Shown: positions 1-5,116 of the stretch, one piece after another
Layout of the letters: each line of letters begins with the position of its first letter
Position numbering within the stretch: position 1 is the stretch's first letter
NCBI GenBank assembly: GCA_018644745.1
Contig: JABGPX010000907.1
Location: forward strand, 1 to 5,116
Source: Spirochaetales bacterium
GTDB taxonomy: Bacteria > Spirochaetota > Spirochaetia > ARS1246
DNA length: 5,116 nucleotides
Direction of reading: 5' to 3'
Made by a program: the position numbers and the translations under genes
The notes under the pieces: model-generated
The model's input: the letters and a program-made list of their open reading frames with translations, nothing else
Told to the model about the DNA's origin: nothing
The model's database searches: none

Positions 1-659
1 GGGACTTTGCTATCCATGGAGCTGTTTGGGCTGGAATTTACCATAATTACATCTGGATGTGCGGGTTTGAAAATTCCCTTGTCTATTTTTATTCAGAGCC
101 GGAGTTTGCTCGAGCAATTTTGAGGCACATAACTGATTTTTGGATTGGCTACACCAGAAAAGTTCTTGAGATTGGGAAGGGCAGAATCGATATCGTCGAT
201 AGTTTTAATGACTTCGGAACGCAAATCGATTTGATTATGAGTCCGGAGATGACTCGGGAGTTTATACTACCCGAACTAAAACGCTTCTACTCTCTTGTAA
301 AGGAGTATTCGGCAAAAACATACCTTCACTCCTGCGGCTGCGTCGTTCCAATCATTCCCGACCTCGTGAAAATCGGGGTTGATATTCTCGACCCTGTGCA
401 GATAAGTGCGAGAGGAATGTCTCCGGAGAATTTGAAGTCGAATTACGGCGCGGATATCACTTTCCATGGAGCGATAGACACCCAACACGTCCTTCCGGAA
501 GGAAGTGTGGATGATGTGAGAAATGAAGTCGATCGGGTAATTCGTATACTCGGGGAATCCGGAGGGTATATTCTAGCCGGATCTCAGGCGTTTGAAGACG
601 ATATACCAGTAGTAAATATTGCGGCTATGTATGAGGAAGCTTCCAGAGTGAAATTATAA
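1..659 (+). CDS. UroD/MtaA-like family protein, C-terminal part (5' end outside window)
   Basis: The reading frame is open from base 3, so the ATG at 57 is internal and the gene begins upstream of the window. The visible 218 residues cover the C-terminal half to two thirds of a uroporphyrinogen decarboxylase-superfamily TIM barrel. Visible landmarks are 'YLHSCG' at about 321-338, 'GVDILDPVQISARGM', 'ITFHGAIDTQHVLP' and the closing 'GGYILAGSQAFEDDIPVVNIAAMYEEA'. The family includes haem-synthesis UroD and corrinoid methyltransferases such as MtaA, CmuA and MtbA, which bind Zn through an HxC pair plus a distal Cys. Here HSC is present, but the position I align with the distal Cys is Ser ('AGSQ', about 582-593). 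Proteins of this branch often sit in sugar-catabolic clusters and have no settled reaction. The next gene starts 22 bases downstream, suggesting co-transcription and a catabolic rather than haem-synthesis role. Superfamily membership is secure; substrate is unknown. Confidence 0.88.
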   Translation, partial: DFAIHGAVWAGIYHNYIWMCGFENSLVYFYSEPEFARAILRHITDFWIGYTRKVLEIGKGRIDIVDSFNDFGTQIDLIMSPEMTREFILPELKRFYSLVKEYSAKTYLHSCGCVVPIIPDLVKIGVDILDPVQISARGMSPENLKSNYGADITFHGAIDTQHVLPEGSVDDVRNEVDRVIRILGESGGYILAGSQAFEDDIPVVNIAAMYEEASRVKL

Positions 660-681
660 TAAACTCAACAAGGACACATCG

Positions 682-1335
682 ATGGACAATATACCTTCCG
701 CCGTGCTGGCTGAGTTCATAAAGGCATGTCATGGAATCGCGGCGAGAAAGCTTCTTCGGTGCAGCAGCGGTAACTTATCGCTGCGGCTAGATGAAGACTA
801 TATGATTATTACCGCGTCTAAAAGCTGGATGGCGGAAATGACGGTGGAGTGCATAACGATGTGCAGGATAGATGACGGTTCCGTCGTCCATGGCAAGCCG
901 CCATCGATAGAGATTCAGTTTCATCATGAATTGATGAAACGAAGGCCTGATGTCAACGCGGTGCTGCATTATCAGTCCCCCGCCGCCACCGCTATTACCT
1001 GCATGCCCGCCGGGTCTGTGGATTTCAATGCAGTGCCGGAAATCCCGTTTAACATGGGGCGAGTGGGCGCCGTACCGTATCTTCTCCCCGGCTCACCCGA
1101 ACTTGCCGCGGAGGTAATCCGCGTAATGCTTGATCACGATATCGCCACGATGCAGAACCATGGTCAGATAACCGTCGGTCCTGATCTGCGGCAGGTGGTT
1201 CAAAACGCCGAGTTTTTTGAACTTGCCTGTGACATAATCCTCCGCTCCGGAGGCCGTGCTGTTCCTTTGAGTTCACCGGATGTCGAGGAACTTATCACCC
1301 TTGGACTTACCGGGCACGGGCGATCCGGCGTCTGA
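682..1335 (+). CDS. Class II aldolase/adducin-family protein
   Basis: A complete 217-residue protein, about the length of L-fuculose-1-phosphate aldolase and L-ribulose-5-phosphate 4-epimerase. These enzymes use a metal, normally Zn, to stabilise an enediolate during retro-aldol cleavage or epimerisation of sugar phosphates. Visible signatures are 'SSGNLSLR' (residues 28-35, phosphate/substrate loop), 'PPSIEIQFH' with the expected catalytic Glu at 77, 'VLHYQSPAATA' (94-104), and 'MQNHGQITVG' with His160. In characterised enzymes the central motif is HxH, giving two metal ligands. Here it is His96-Tyr-Gln98, so one ligand is replaced. I recall an HFQ/HYQ-type variant in uncharacterised catabolic members, so this may be a subfamily trait. 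AAGGA at 670-674 lies seven bases before the ATG and fixes the start. It probably forms an operon with the UroD-like gene. Family is confident; substrate and even the reaction class (aldolase, epimerase or decarboxylase) are open. Confidence 0.9.
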   Translation: MDNIPSAVLAEFIKACHGIAARKLLRCSSGNLSLRLDEDYMIITASKSWMAEMTVECITMCRIDDGSVVHGKPPSIEIQFHHELMKRRPDVNAVLHYQSPAATAITCMPAGSVDFNAVPEIPFNMGRVGAVPYLLPGSPELAAEVIRVMLDHDIATMQNHGQITVGPDLRQVVQNAEFFELACDIILRSGGRAVPLSSPDVEELITLGLTGHGRSGV

Positions 1336-1358
1336 AGCGGGTGGACTGACACGTTTTA

Positions 1359-1892
1359 TTATTTCGCCGGATACTCGCGTCGATAGGCTTCCAGCGAATC
1401 AGTAATAATCTTCCTCGCTGCTTCGCAGTTTTCAACCCTTTTCGCGGAGGTCTCGGAATGCTCGAGGGCTTTGTATACTTCAAAGAAGTGAGACATTTCC
1501 TGAAGAATGTGCTGCGGCAGCGCGGACACATCTCTGTATCCCGAGAAGACCGGATCGTGAAACGGTACCGCGATAATTTTCTCATCAATCTCAGAATTGT
1601 CGACCATTTTAACGACACCTATTGGATAGCACTCAACGAGGGTCATAGGATCGAGTATCTCTGAGCAGAGCACCAGAACATCGAGAGGATCGTTATCCTC
1701 CGCGATGGTTCTAGGTATAAAGCCGTAGTTTGCCGGATAGTGTGTGGAAGTGAATAGAATCCTATCGAGTTTGAGCAGACCAATTTCCTTATCCAGTTCG
1801 TATTTTTTCTTGCTGCCCTTCGAGATTTCTATTACCGCTAGAAAACGATCGGGAGTAATTCTTTGTTCGGAAATATCATGCCATGGATTCAT
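1359..1892 (-). CDS. ppa: Soluble inorganic pyrophosphatase, family I
   Basis: Cytoplasmic Mg-dependent hydrolase that splits pyrophosphate into two phosphates, pulling biosynthetic reactions forward. From the ATG at 1892 the protein has 177 residues, close to the 176 of the E. coli enzyme. The active site can be traced against E. coli Ppa: the Glu of 'VIEIS', Lys and Glu of 'KKKYELDKE', Arg of 'LDRIL', Tyr of 'PANYGFIP', the three Asp of 'DNDPLDV', Asp/Asp/Lys in 'MVDNSEIDEK', and Tyr-Lys in 'FFEVYKALE'. All are present, so it should be active. A longer frame begins at GTG 1907, adding VEKCV, but family members I know begin at 'MN.WHDI', and GGAAAAA lies at a usable distance before the ATG, so I prefer 1892. 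It follows the phosphodiesterase gene on the same strand by about 50 bases and converges on the aldolase. Confidence 0.95.
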   Translation of the reverse strand: MNPWHDISEQRITPDRFLAVIEISKGSKKKYELDKEIGLLKLDRILFTSTHYPANYGFIPRTIAEDNDPLDVLVLCSEILDPMTLVECYPIGVVKMVDNSEIDEKIIAVPFHDPVFSGYRDVSALPQHILQEMSHFFEVYKALEHSETSAKRVENCEAARKIITDSLEAYRREYPAK

Positions 1893-1897
1893 AACGC

Positions 1898-1926
1898 ATT
1901 TTTCCACTGTAACGCCGTGCTGTCAA
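1898..1926 (-). promoter_or_regulatory. Candidate internal sigma70 promoter for ppa
   Basis: On the minus strand there is a perfect -35 TTGACA (plus 1921-1926), a 17-base spacer, then AAAAAT (1898-1903), which matches four of six -10 positions. Transcription would start near 1891, practically at the preferred ppa ATG, so a transcript from here would be leaderless or start inside the gene. It could let ppa be expressed apart from the upstream phosphodiesterase. Based on hexamer matching only. Confidence 0.3.
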
Positions 1927-1944
1927 CCGTGAGAATGAGGTATC

Positions 1945-3129
1945 TTAGCTGAGGATAAGCGGTATTGTTGTTTCTTCAGGATCGGATCCGCCATGCTCGC
2001 CGACGTACCCTTCAGTCGGAGAAGTCCCTTTAGGATAGTAGCGAAGAGTGTGTCTGGATTTAGCGACACCAAGGAAATCCCCGTACAGTTCTTTTCCGCG
2101 GCTCGAGAGTTCATTTCTTCCGAACAGAAGACCCTTTGAAGCGTCCCGGGTCGGTATTAAATGGAAAAAGCTGCCAAACTGTTTTTCAAAAACGGCCTGG
2201 AAGCTCGCTCGCCTGCCGAACTTTACTGCAAAATGAGGAACCCGTGGTTCTCCATACGGGTATGTTTCCAGGTGTTCCAGTATTGGATCATTTTCATATA
2301 TCGGAATTCTGTTTTCAACCGGAATGGTTATCTGCCCATGATCAGCGGAAATACAAAGCCGCGTACCTGTCGGCAGCGACGTTGCTAATCGCTCTAGCTG
2401 GCGATCTATCACCTTCAACAGGATGTCAACTTCCTTATACTCGGTGCCAAAATTATGGAGCATCGTGTCCAGGTCCAGGAGATAGAACAAGCTAAAATCA
2501 GGCGGCCCGGAACTGCTGAAGCGATCGAGGAGCAAATCTACGGCATGAGAGATTGATGAATATAACCCTACCGGTTTGTTCCCGCAGAGATATCTTTCAA
2601 ATGCTGACTTGCTGAACATACCCGGAATAACAAAAAAAATGTCTTTTTCACTTTTGCTATAGATCGATGATGTCTCCCATACCTCATTTTGATCAATATC
2701 CAAAACGGTTCGGCTATCTGAAAAACGATCGGTGATAGTGAGAGTATTTACATGGGTATCCCTTGCCCGCAGGTAGGTCCAGCGGCCCGGCAAACCATGC
2801 AGCGCAGGCTCCAATCCTGTCGCGCAGTTGAGCATCGCGCAGGGGGTGGTAGATGGAAATACGGAGGCGATATCCCGGGACTTGTTTTTATTGAGAAAGC
2901 CGTGATCTGGAAGCCGGGAGAGGAAATGAGATCCTAAACCATCAACAAAAACAAAGACTATAGATTCTTGAGGCTCAATTATCCGCAGCAGGTTCTTTCC
3001 GTTGAGGCTTTCGGGGACATCTGGAGTTTCCAAGAAGGACGCAAAAGCAGAAATGAGATCAGAGAAATTTATGTCGGATAACGGCGGAAGACAAATCCGT
3101 GTTCTGAGCTCGGTTTTTCTAGAAGTCAT
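1945..3129 (-). CDS. Type I phosphodiesterase/nucleotide pyrophosphatase-family protein (alkaline phosphatase superfamily)
   Basis: About 394 residues from the ATG at 3129, typical of single-domain bacterial members of this fold. Numbering from the alternative TTG, two codons upstream at 3135, the two-metal site reads in order: Asp65 in 'VFVDGLGSH', the nucleophile Thr97 or Thr98 in 'FPSTTPCAMLNCATG', Asp223 and His227 in 'LDLDTMLHNFG', Asp265-His266 in 'SADHGQ', and His381 in 'GEHGGSDPEE'. All expected ligands are visible, so a working metallo-phosphoesterase is predicted. Family members cleave nucleotides, nucleotide-sugars, phosphonoacetate or other phosphodiesters, and the sequence does not fix the substrate. 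There is no signal peptide or membrane segment, suggesting a cytoplasmic enzyme, whereas many relatives are exported. AAGGA (plus 3141-3145) stands 5 bases from TTG 3135 and 11 from ATG 3129, so the start is ambiguous by two codons. It is followed by ppa on the same strand and diverges from the permease gene. Confidence 0.88.
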   Translation of the reverse strand: MTSRKTELRTRICLPPLSDINFSDLISAFASFLETPDVPESLNGKNLLRIIEPQESIVFVFVDGLGSHFLSRLPDHGFLNKNKSRDIASVFPSTTPCAMLNCATGLEPALHGLPGRWTYLRARDTHVNTLTITDRFSDSRTVLDIDQNEVWETSSIYSKSEKDIFFVIPGMFSKSAFERYLCGNKPVGLYSSISHAVDLLLDRFSSSGPPDFSLFYLLDLDTMLHNFGTEYKEVDILLKVIDRQLERLATSLPTGTRLCISADHGQITIPVENRIPIYENDPILEHLETYPYGEPRVPHFAVKFGRRASFQAVFEKQFGSFFHLIPTRDASKGLLFGRNELSSRGKELYGDFLGVAKSRHTLRYYPKGTSPTEGYVGEHGGSDPEETTIPLILS

Positions 3130-3152
3130 TCTCAAATGATTCCTTTTTCTGT

Positions 3153-3181
3153 TTGACAGGGTTATAGATACTGAATACAGT
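3153..3181 (+). promoter_or_regulatory. Candidate sigma70 promoter for the permease genes
   Basis: Perfect -35 TTGACA at 3153-3158, a 17-base spacer, then TACAGT at 3176-3181, four of six matches to the -10 consensus. It lies in the 60-base gap between divergent genes and points at the permease. The predicted start near 3188 is only a couple of bases before the ATG at 3190, implying an almost leaderless message. That fits the absence of a Shine-Dalgarno sequence in front of this ATG. Confidence 0.45.
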
Positions 3182-3189
3182 TCTCACAT
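3161..3189 (-). promoter_or_regulatory. Possible weak promoter for the phosphodiesterase-ppa operon
   Basis: The minus strand carries TATAAC (plus 3161-3166), five of six to the -10 consensus. It would start transcription near 3154 and give a leader of about 20 bases that includes the AAGGA site. At 17 bases upstream the -35 is poor (ATGTGA, three of six). It overlaps the plus-strand promoter, so the two would compete if both are real. Confidence 0.22.
3170..3181. promoter_or_regulatory. Operator-like imperfect palindrome over the permease -10
   Basis: ACTGAATACAGT is a 12-base near-palindrome with five of six base pairs symmetric. It overlaps the proposed -10 hexamer at 3176-3181, where a bound repressor would block polymerase. 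A sequence this short can arise by chance, so this is only a candidate site. No regulator gene is in the window. Confidence 0.18.
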
Positions 3190-4104
3190 ATGATAAAGCA
3201 CTCATCCTTTAGGGAGAAGTACCTTGCTTCCCCCCTTAAGAGAGAAGATTTCTATACAGGTCTTTTCTGTCTTGCTCCCTCCCTTATCATTGTAATTCTC
3301 TTTGTAGTAATTCCAATTTTTTACTCTCTTGGGATTTCCTTTTTCGACTGGAAAATTCTGAGCAAAGCAAGGCCTTTCATCGGATTCGGGAACTATGTAA
3401 AAATGTTTCAAAACGCCGAGTTCTGGCTGGCGATGAAAAATACGGCTCTCTATACCCTAGGAGTAGTTCCAATAGGAGCCGTTATTTCACTGGCAATGGC
3501 TCTTCTGCTGAATAGGCCAATCAAGTTTGCCGGTTTCTTCAAGACCGCGTTTTTTCTGCCCGTAATAACCTCAACCATTGCCGTGGCAATTGTCTGGCTG
3601 TGGATATATAACGATCACAACGGCCTAATCAACATCATTCTGCGATCCTTGCACATAAAGCCGGTGGGTTGGCTCACTAGTCCAAAAACCGCCCTCCTGT
3701 CAGTTATGATTATGAGCATTTGGAAAAACGTTGGTTATCACATGGTAATTTTCCTTGCCGGTTTGAACGCTATACCGGAGAGCTATTATGAAGCGGCGAC
3801 CCTGGCTGGAGCGACTTCATGGCAGAAATTCACAAATATTACGTGGCCGATGATTGTGCCGGCCACACTCTTTGTGCTTATTACCAATACGATCTTTTCG
3901 TTTCAGGTATTCGGTCCGGTTTACACCATGACCGGGGGAGGCCCGGTGCGGTCAACCACGGTAATTGTGTATCACCTTTATGTTCGAGCGTTTGAGTTTC
4001 AGGAGATGGGCTATGCTTCCGCGGTGGCTTGGATTATTTTCCTCATGCTTATAGCGCTAACAGCTATTCAACTCAAGCTATCCGGAAAGGAAAAACTGAT
4101 ATGA
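3190..4104 (+). CDS. Sugar ABC transporter permease, CUT1 family (MalF/UgpA-like)
   Basis: A 304-residue inner-membrane subunit of a carbohydrate importer that pairs with the next gene product to form the transport channel. Hydrophobic stretches suggest six membrane spans at about residues 24-48, 84-108, 119-141, 169-193, 224-245 and 275-294. The N-terminus 'GLFCLAPSLIIVILFVVIPIFYSLGISFFDW' is typical of the MalF/UgpA side of CUT1. The cytoplasmic EAA loop, which docks the ATPase, is at 201-220 ('EAATLAGATSWQKFTNITWP') with the invariant Gly present. 'FGPVYTMTGGGPVRSTTV' near 241-258 is another hallmark. The length lacks the long extra periplasmic domain of E. coli MalF, as is usual for most CUT1 members. 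The ATG at 3190 has no Shine-Dalgarno sequence. A purine-rich AGGGAG lies inside the gene at 3211-3216, but no in-frame start follows it. The sugar cannot be read from sequence. Confidence 0.93.
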   Translation: MIKHSSFREKYLASPLKREDFYTGLFCLAPSLIIVILFVVIPIFYSLGISFFDWKILSKARPFIGFGNYVKMFQNAEFWLAMKNTALYTLGVVPIGAVISLAMALLLNRPIKFAGFFKTAFFLPVITSTIAVAIVWLWIYNDHNGLINIILRSLHIKPVGWLTSPKTALLSVMIMSIWKNVGYHMVIFLAGLNAIPESYYEAATLAGATSWQKFTNITWPMIVPATLFVLITNTIFSFQVFGPVYTMTGGGPVRSTTVIVYHLYVRAFEFQEMGYASAVAWIIFLMLIALTAIQLKLSGKEKLI

Positions 4105-4937
4105 GATTGATAACAAAGATCGTAAATCAGTTCCTCCTTTATATATCTCTTGCGGCACTAACCGTCATTTTTGTGTTTCCGTTTTTATGGATGGTTTTCG
4201 CTTCGTTAAAAACCAATATGCAGATTTTCGCCATACCACCGGTTATTCTACCGAAACCCGCGATGTGGAAAAACTATATATTGGTATGGCAGAATGTTCC
4301 TCTCGCCCGTTTCTATATAAACAGCATTTTCGTCAGCTCCTCAGTGGCAGTGGCACAGGTTCTTACCTCAGCGATGGCGGCATATGTATTTGCCCGACTT
4401 TACTTTCCGAGGAAAAACCTCATCTTTCTCCTGTATTTAGGCGTAATGATGATACCGACGCAGGTTACCGTGATCCCGCTTTTTATCATTGTACGTAAAC
4501 TCGCAATGATAGACACTTTTGGAGCACTCATTATTCCTTTCCTGGCTTATCCATATGGTGCCTTTCTGCTCCGCCAGTTTTTTCTTACTATTCCATCAGA
4601 TCTCGAAGATGCTGCCCGAATCGACGGCCATCGTCGCATCGCAATTCTGTTCAGGCTGGTCATTCCTCTTTCCAAACCGGCGATGATTACCTTGGCATTG
4701 CTTACCTTTATGGTTACCTGGAACTCCTTCTTCTGGCCGCTGGTATCGACCAATACAACTGAGCATTACACGGTGCAGGTCGGTCTCGCCATGTTGAAGG
4801 ACCAACTCCATATGAGGGGCGATTGGAGCACCCTAATGGCGGGAACTGTATTGGTCACCATTCCGGTTCTCACATTCTTTATCATCACCCAGAAGCATAT
4901 TATTCGTGGTTTCAGCATGAGCGGATTAAAATATTGA
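4101..4937 (+). CDS. Sugar ABC transporter permease, CUT1 family (MalG/UgpE-like)
   Basis: A 278-residue inner-membrane partner of the preceding permease. The ATG at 4101 overlaps the upstream stop as ATGA, and AAAGGA at 4086-4091 lies nine bases before it. This indicates translational coupling and matched dosage of the two subunits. The frame is open further upstream to 4029, but those 24 residues would lie within the first permease and look nothing like the family. About six spans are visible, near residues 12-34, 74-98, 107-131, 139-161, 194-214 and 248-266. The EAA loop is at about 165-193 ('IPSDLEDAARIDG...FRLVIPLSKPA') with the canonical Asp-Gly. 'MVTWNSFFWPLV' (204-215) and the C-terminal 'IIRGFSMSGLKY' are typical of MalG-type subunits; that tail ends the family as expected, so the gene is full length. 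No ATPase gene follows; a shared ATPase encoded elsewhere is likely. Confidence 0.94.
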   Translation: MRLITKIVNQFLLYISLAALTVIFVFPFLWMVFASLKTNMQIFAIPPVILPKPAMWKNYILVWQNVPLARFYINSIFVSSSVAVAQVLTSAMAAYVFARLYFPRKNLIFLLYLGVMMIPTQVTVIPLFIIVRKLAMIDTFGALIIPFLAYPYGAFLLRQFFLTIPSDLEDAARIDGHRRIAILFRLVIPLSKPAMITLALLTFMVTWNSFFWPLVSTNTTEHYTVQVGLAMLKDQLHMRGDWSTLMAGTVLVTIPVLTFFIITQKHIIRGFSMSGLKY

Positions 4938-5019
4938 TAGTTTACTAGACCTTGATGGTTGAATAAACATGGAATTCAGCTACCACGTTATCGATTCGAC
5001 AATTGTTTTAAAAAAAAGT

Positions 5020-5048
5020 TGGACAGCAGCTTTTTACCCAGCTATAAT
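5020..5048 (+). promoter_or_regulatory. Strong sigma70-type promoter for the gene at 5087
   Basis: TGGACA at 5020-5025 (five of six to -35) is followed by exactly 17 bases and a perfect TATAAT at 5043-5048. Transcription would begin near 5055, leaving a leader of about 32 bases. Immediately upstream, 5006-5017 is an uninterrupted A/T run placed like an UP element. This is the best promoter in the window. It would give the presumed binding protein more transcript than the permeases receive, which is a common arrangement in CUT1 operons. Confidence 0.65.
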
Positions 5049-5065
5049 TGAAATCGATATTCAAT
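5047..5065. promoter_or_regulatory. Operator-like inverted repeat at the transcription start
   Basis: ATTGAA at 5047-5052 and TTCAAT at 5060-5065 are exact inverted copies separated by seven bases. The 19-base element overlaps the end of the -10 hexamer and the predicted start near 5055, a standard position for a repressor such as a LacI- or GntR-type sugar regulator. The regulator's identity is not shown. A partly similar stretch beginning ATCGAT (4990-5005) lies upstream of the promoter and could be a second half-site, though that similarity is weak. Confidence 0.35.
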
Positions 5066-5086
5066 ACACTTTAAGAGGAACATTCT

Positions 5087-5116
5087 ATGAAAAAAGCATT
5101 TCTACTGTTATGTGCT
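5087..5116 (+). CDS. Start of a secreted protein, probably the sugar ABC substrate-binding protein (3' end outside window)
   Basis: Only ten codons are visible: MKKAFLLLCA. Two Lys followed by a hydrophobic run are the start of a signal peptide. AAGAGGAA at 5073-5080 lies six bases before the ATG, a strong ribosome site. A CUT1 transporter needs an extracellular or lipid-anchored substrate-binding protein, and none is visible elsewhere in the window. This gene follows the permeases on the same strand behind its own strong promoter, so it is the natural candidate. Cys at position 9 is too close to the N-terminus to be a typical lipobox cysteine; lipidation cannot be judged from what is visible. 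That a gene starts here is well supported; its identity is inferred from context only. Confidence 0.6.
   Translation, partial: MKKAFLLLCA

Noticed and set aside
1239..1253. Perfect hairpin CCTCCG-CTC-CGGAGG
   Set aside because: It lies well inside the aldolase coding region with no T tract after it, so it is not an intrinsic terminator, and the codons are explained by the protein.
1336..1358. Terminator between the convergent aldolase and ppa genes
   Set aside because: The 23-base gap has no stem-loop. A short TTTTATT run alone is not enough.
1458..1664. Plus-strand open frame of 68 codons opposite ppa
   Set aside because: It is antisense to a fully conserved pyrophosphatase, with no recognisable protein features; a shadow frame.
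2136..2495. Plus-strand open frame of 119 codons opposite the phosphodiesterase
   Set aside because: The minus-strand frame carries an intact metallo-phosphoesterase active site. This frame has no recognisable domain and no ribosome site that I can see.
3211..3295. Small gene started by AGGGAG and the TTG at 3224
   Set aside because: The frame is only about 23 codons, ends quickly, and lies in another frame inside the first permease.
4029..4100. Upstream extension of the second permease frame
   Set aside because: It lies wholly inside the first permease, has no ribosome site, and the residues do not resemble the family. ATG 4101 with AAAGGA and ATGA overlap is a far better start.
3173..5071. 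Shared motif GAATACAGTT (3173-3182) and CAATACACTT (5062-5071) near two promoters
   Set aside because: Eight of ten bases match, but the sites sit differently relative to their promoters and the match is short enough to be chance.

Overview
The window reads as a bacterial sugar-uptake and catabolism locus with two phosphate-metabolism genes set into it on the opposite strand. Gene density, Shine-Dalgarno sites and sigma70-type promoter hexamers are clearly bacterial. The pyrophosphatase is of the 'NPWHDI...KGSKKKYELDKE' type, and UroD-like proteins beside class II aldolases and CUT1 transporters are familiar from spirochaetes and other fermentative anaerobes. A spirochaete-like host is therefore a reasonable guess, but only from remembered family resemblance.

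Layout. Plus strand, about 1-1335: the 3' part of a UroD/MtaA-like gene, then 22 bases later a class II aldolase/adducin-family gene, probably one operon. Minus strand, 3129-1359: a type I phosphodiesterase/nucleotide pyrophosphatase-family gene followed after about 50 bases by a soluble family I inorganic pyrophosphatase (ppa). The aldolase and ppa converge with only 23 bases between them and no recognisable terminator. Plus strand, 3190-4937: two CUT1-type sugar ABC permeases overlapping by ATGA. After a 149-base regulatory gap, the first ten codons of a secreted protein begin at 5087, most likely the cognate substrate-binding protein. No ATPase gene is present. CUT1 systems often borrow a shared MsmX/UgpC-type ATPase, so that is not abnormal.

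How the parts may work together. The permeases and the presumed binding protein would import a carbohydrate. The aldolase would act on a phosphorylated or oxidised sugar intermediate, and the UroD-like protein has no assured reaction in this setting. The phosphodiesterase could release nucleotides and pyrophosphate or phosphate, with ppa removing pyrophosphate. A link between the two halves is not shown by the sequence.

Main points for a second look: the aldolase has Gln where the second metal-binding His is expected; the UroD-like protein keeps the HxC pair but has Ser where I place the third ligand; the binding-protein promoter carries an A/T tract and a 19-base inverted repeat at its start site; and two promoter candidates place transcription starts almost at the ATG. 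I see no CRISPR array, tRNA, rRNA, insertion sequence or clear intrinsic terminator. I find no convincing wholly new system here.
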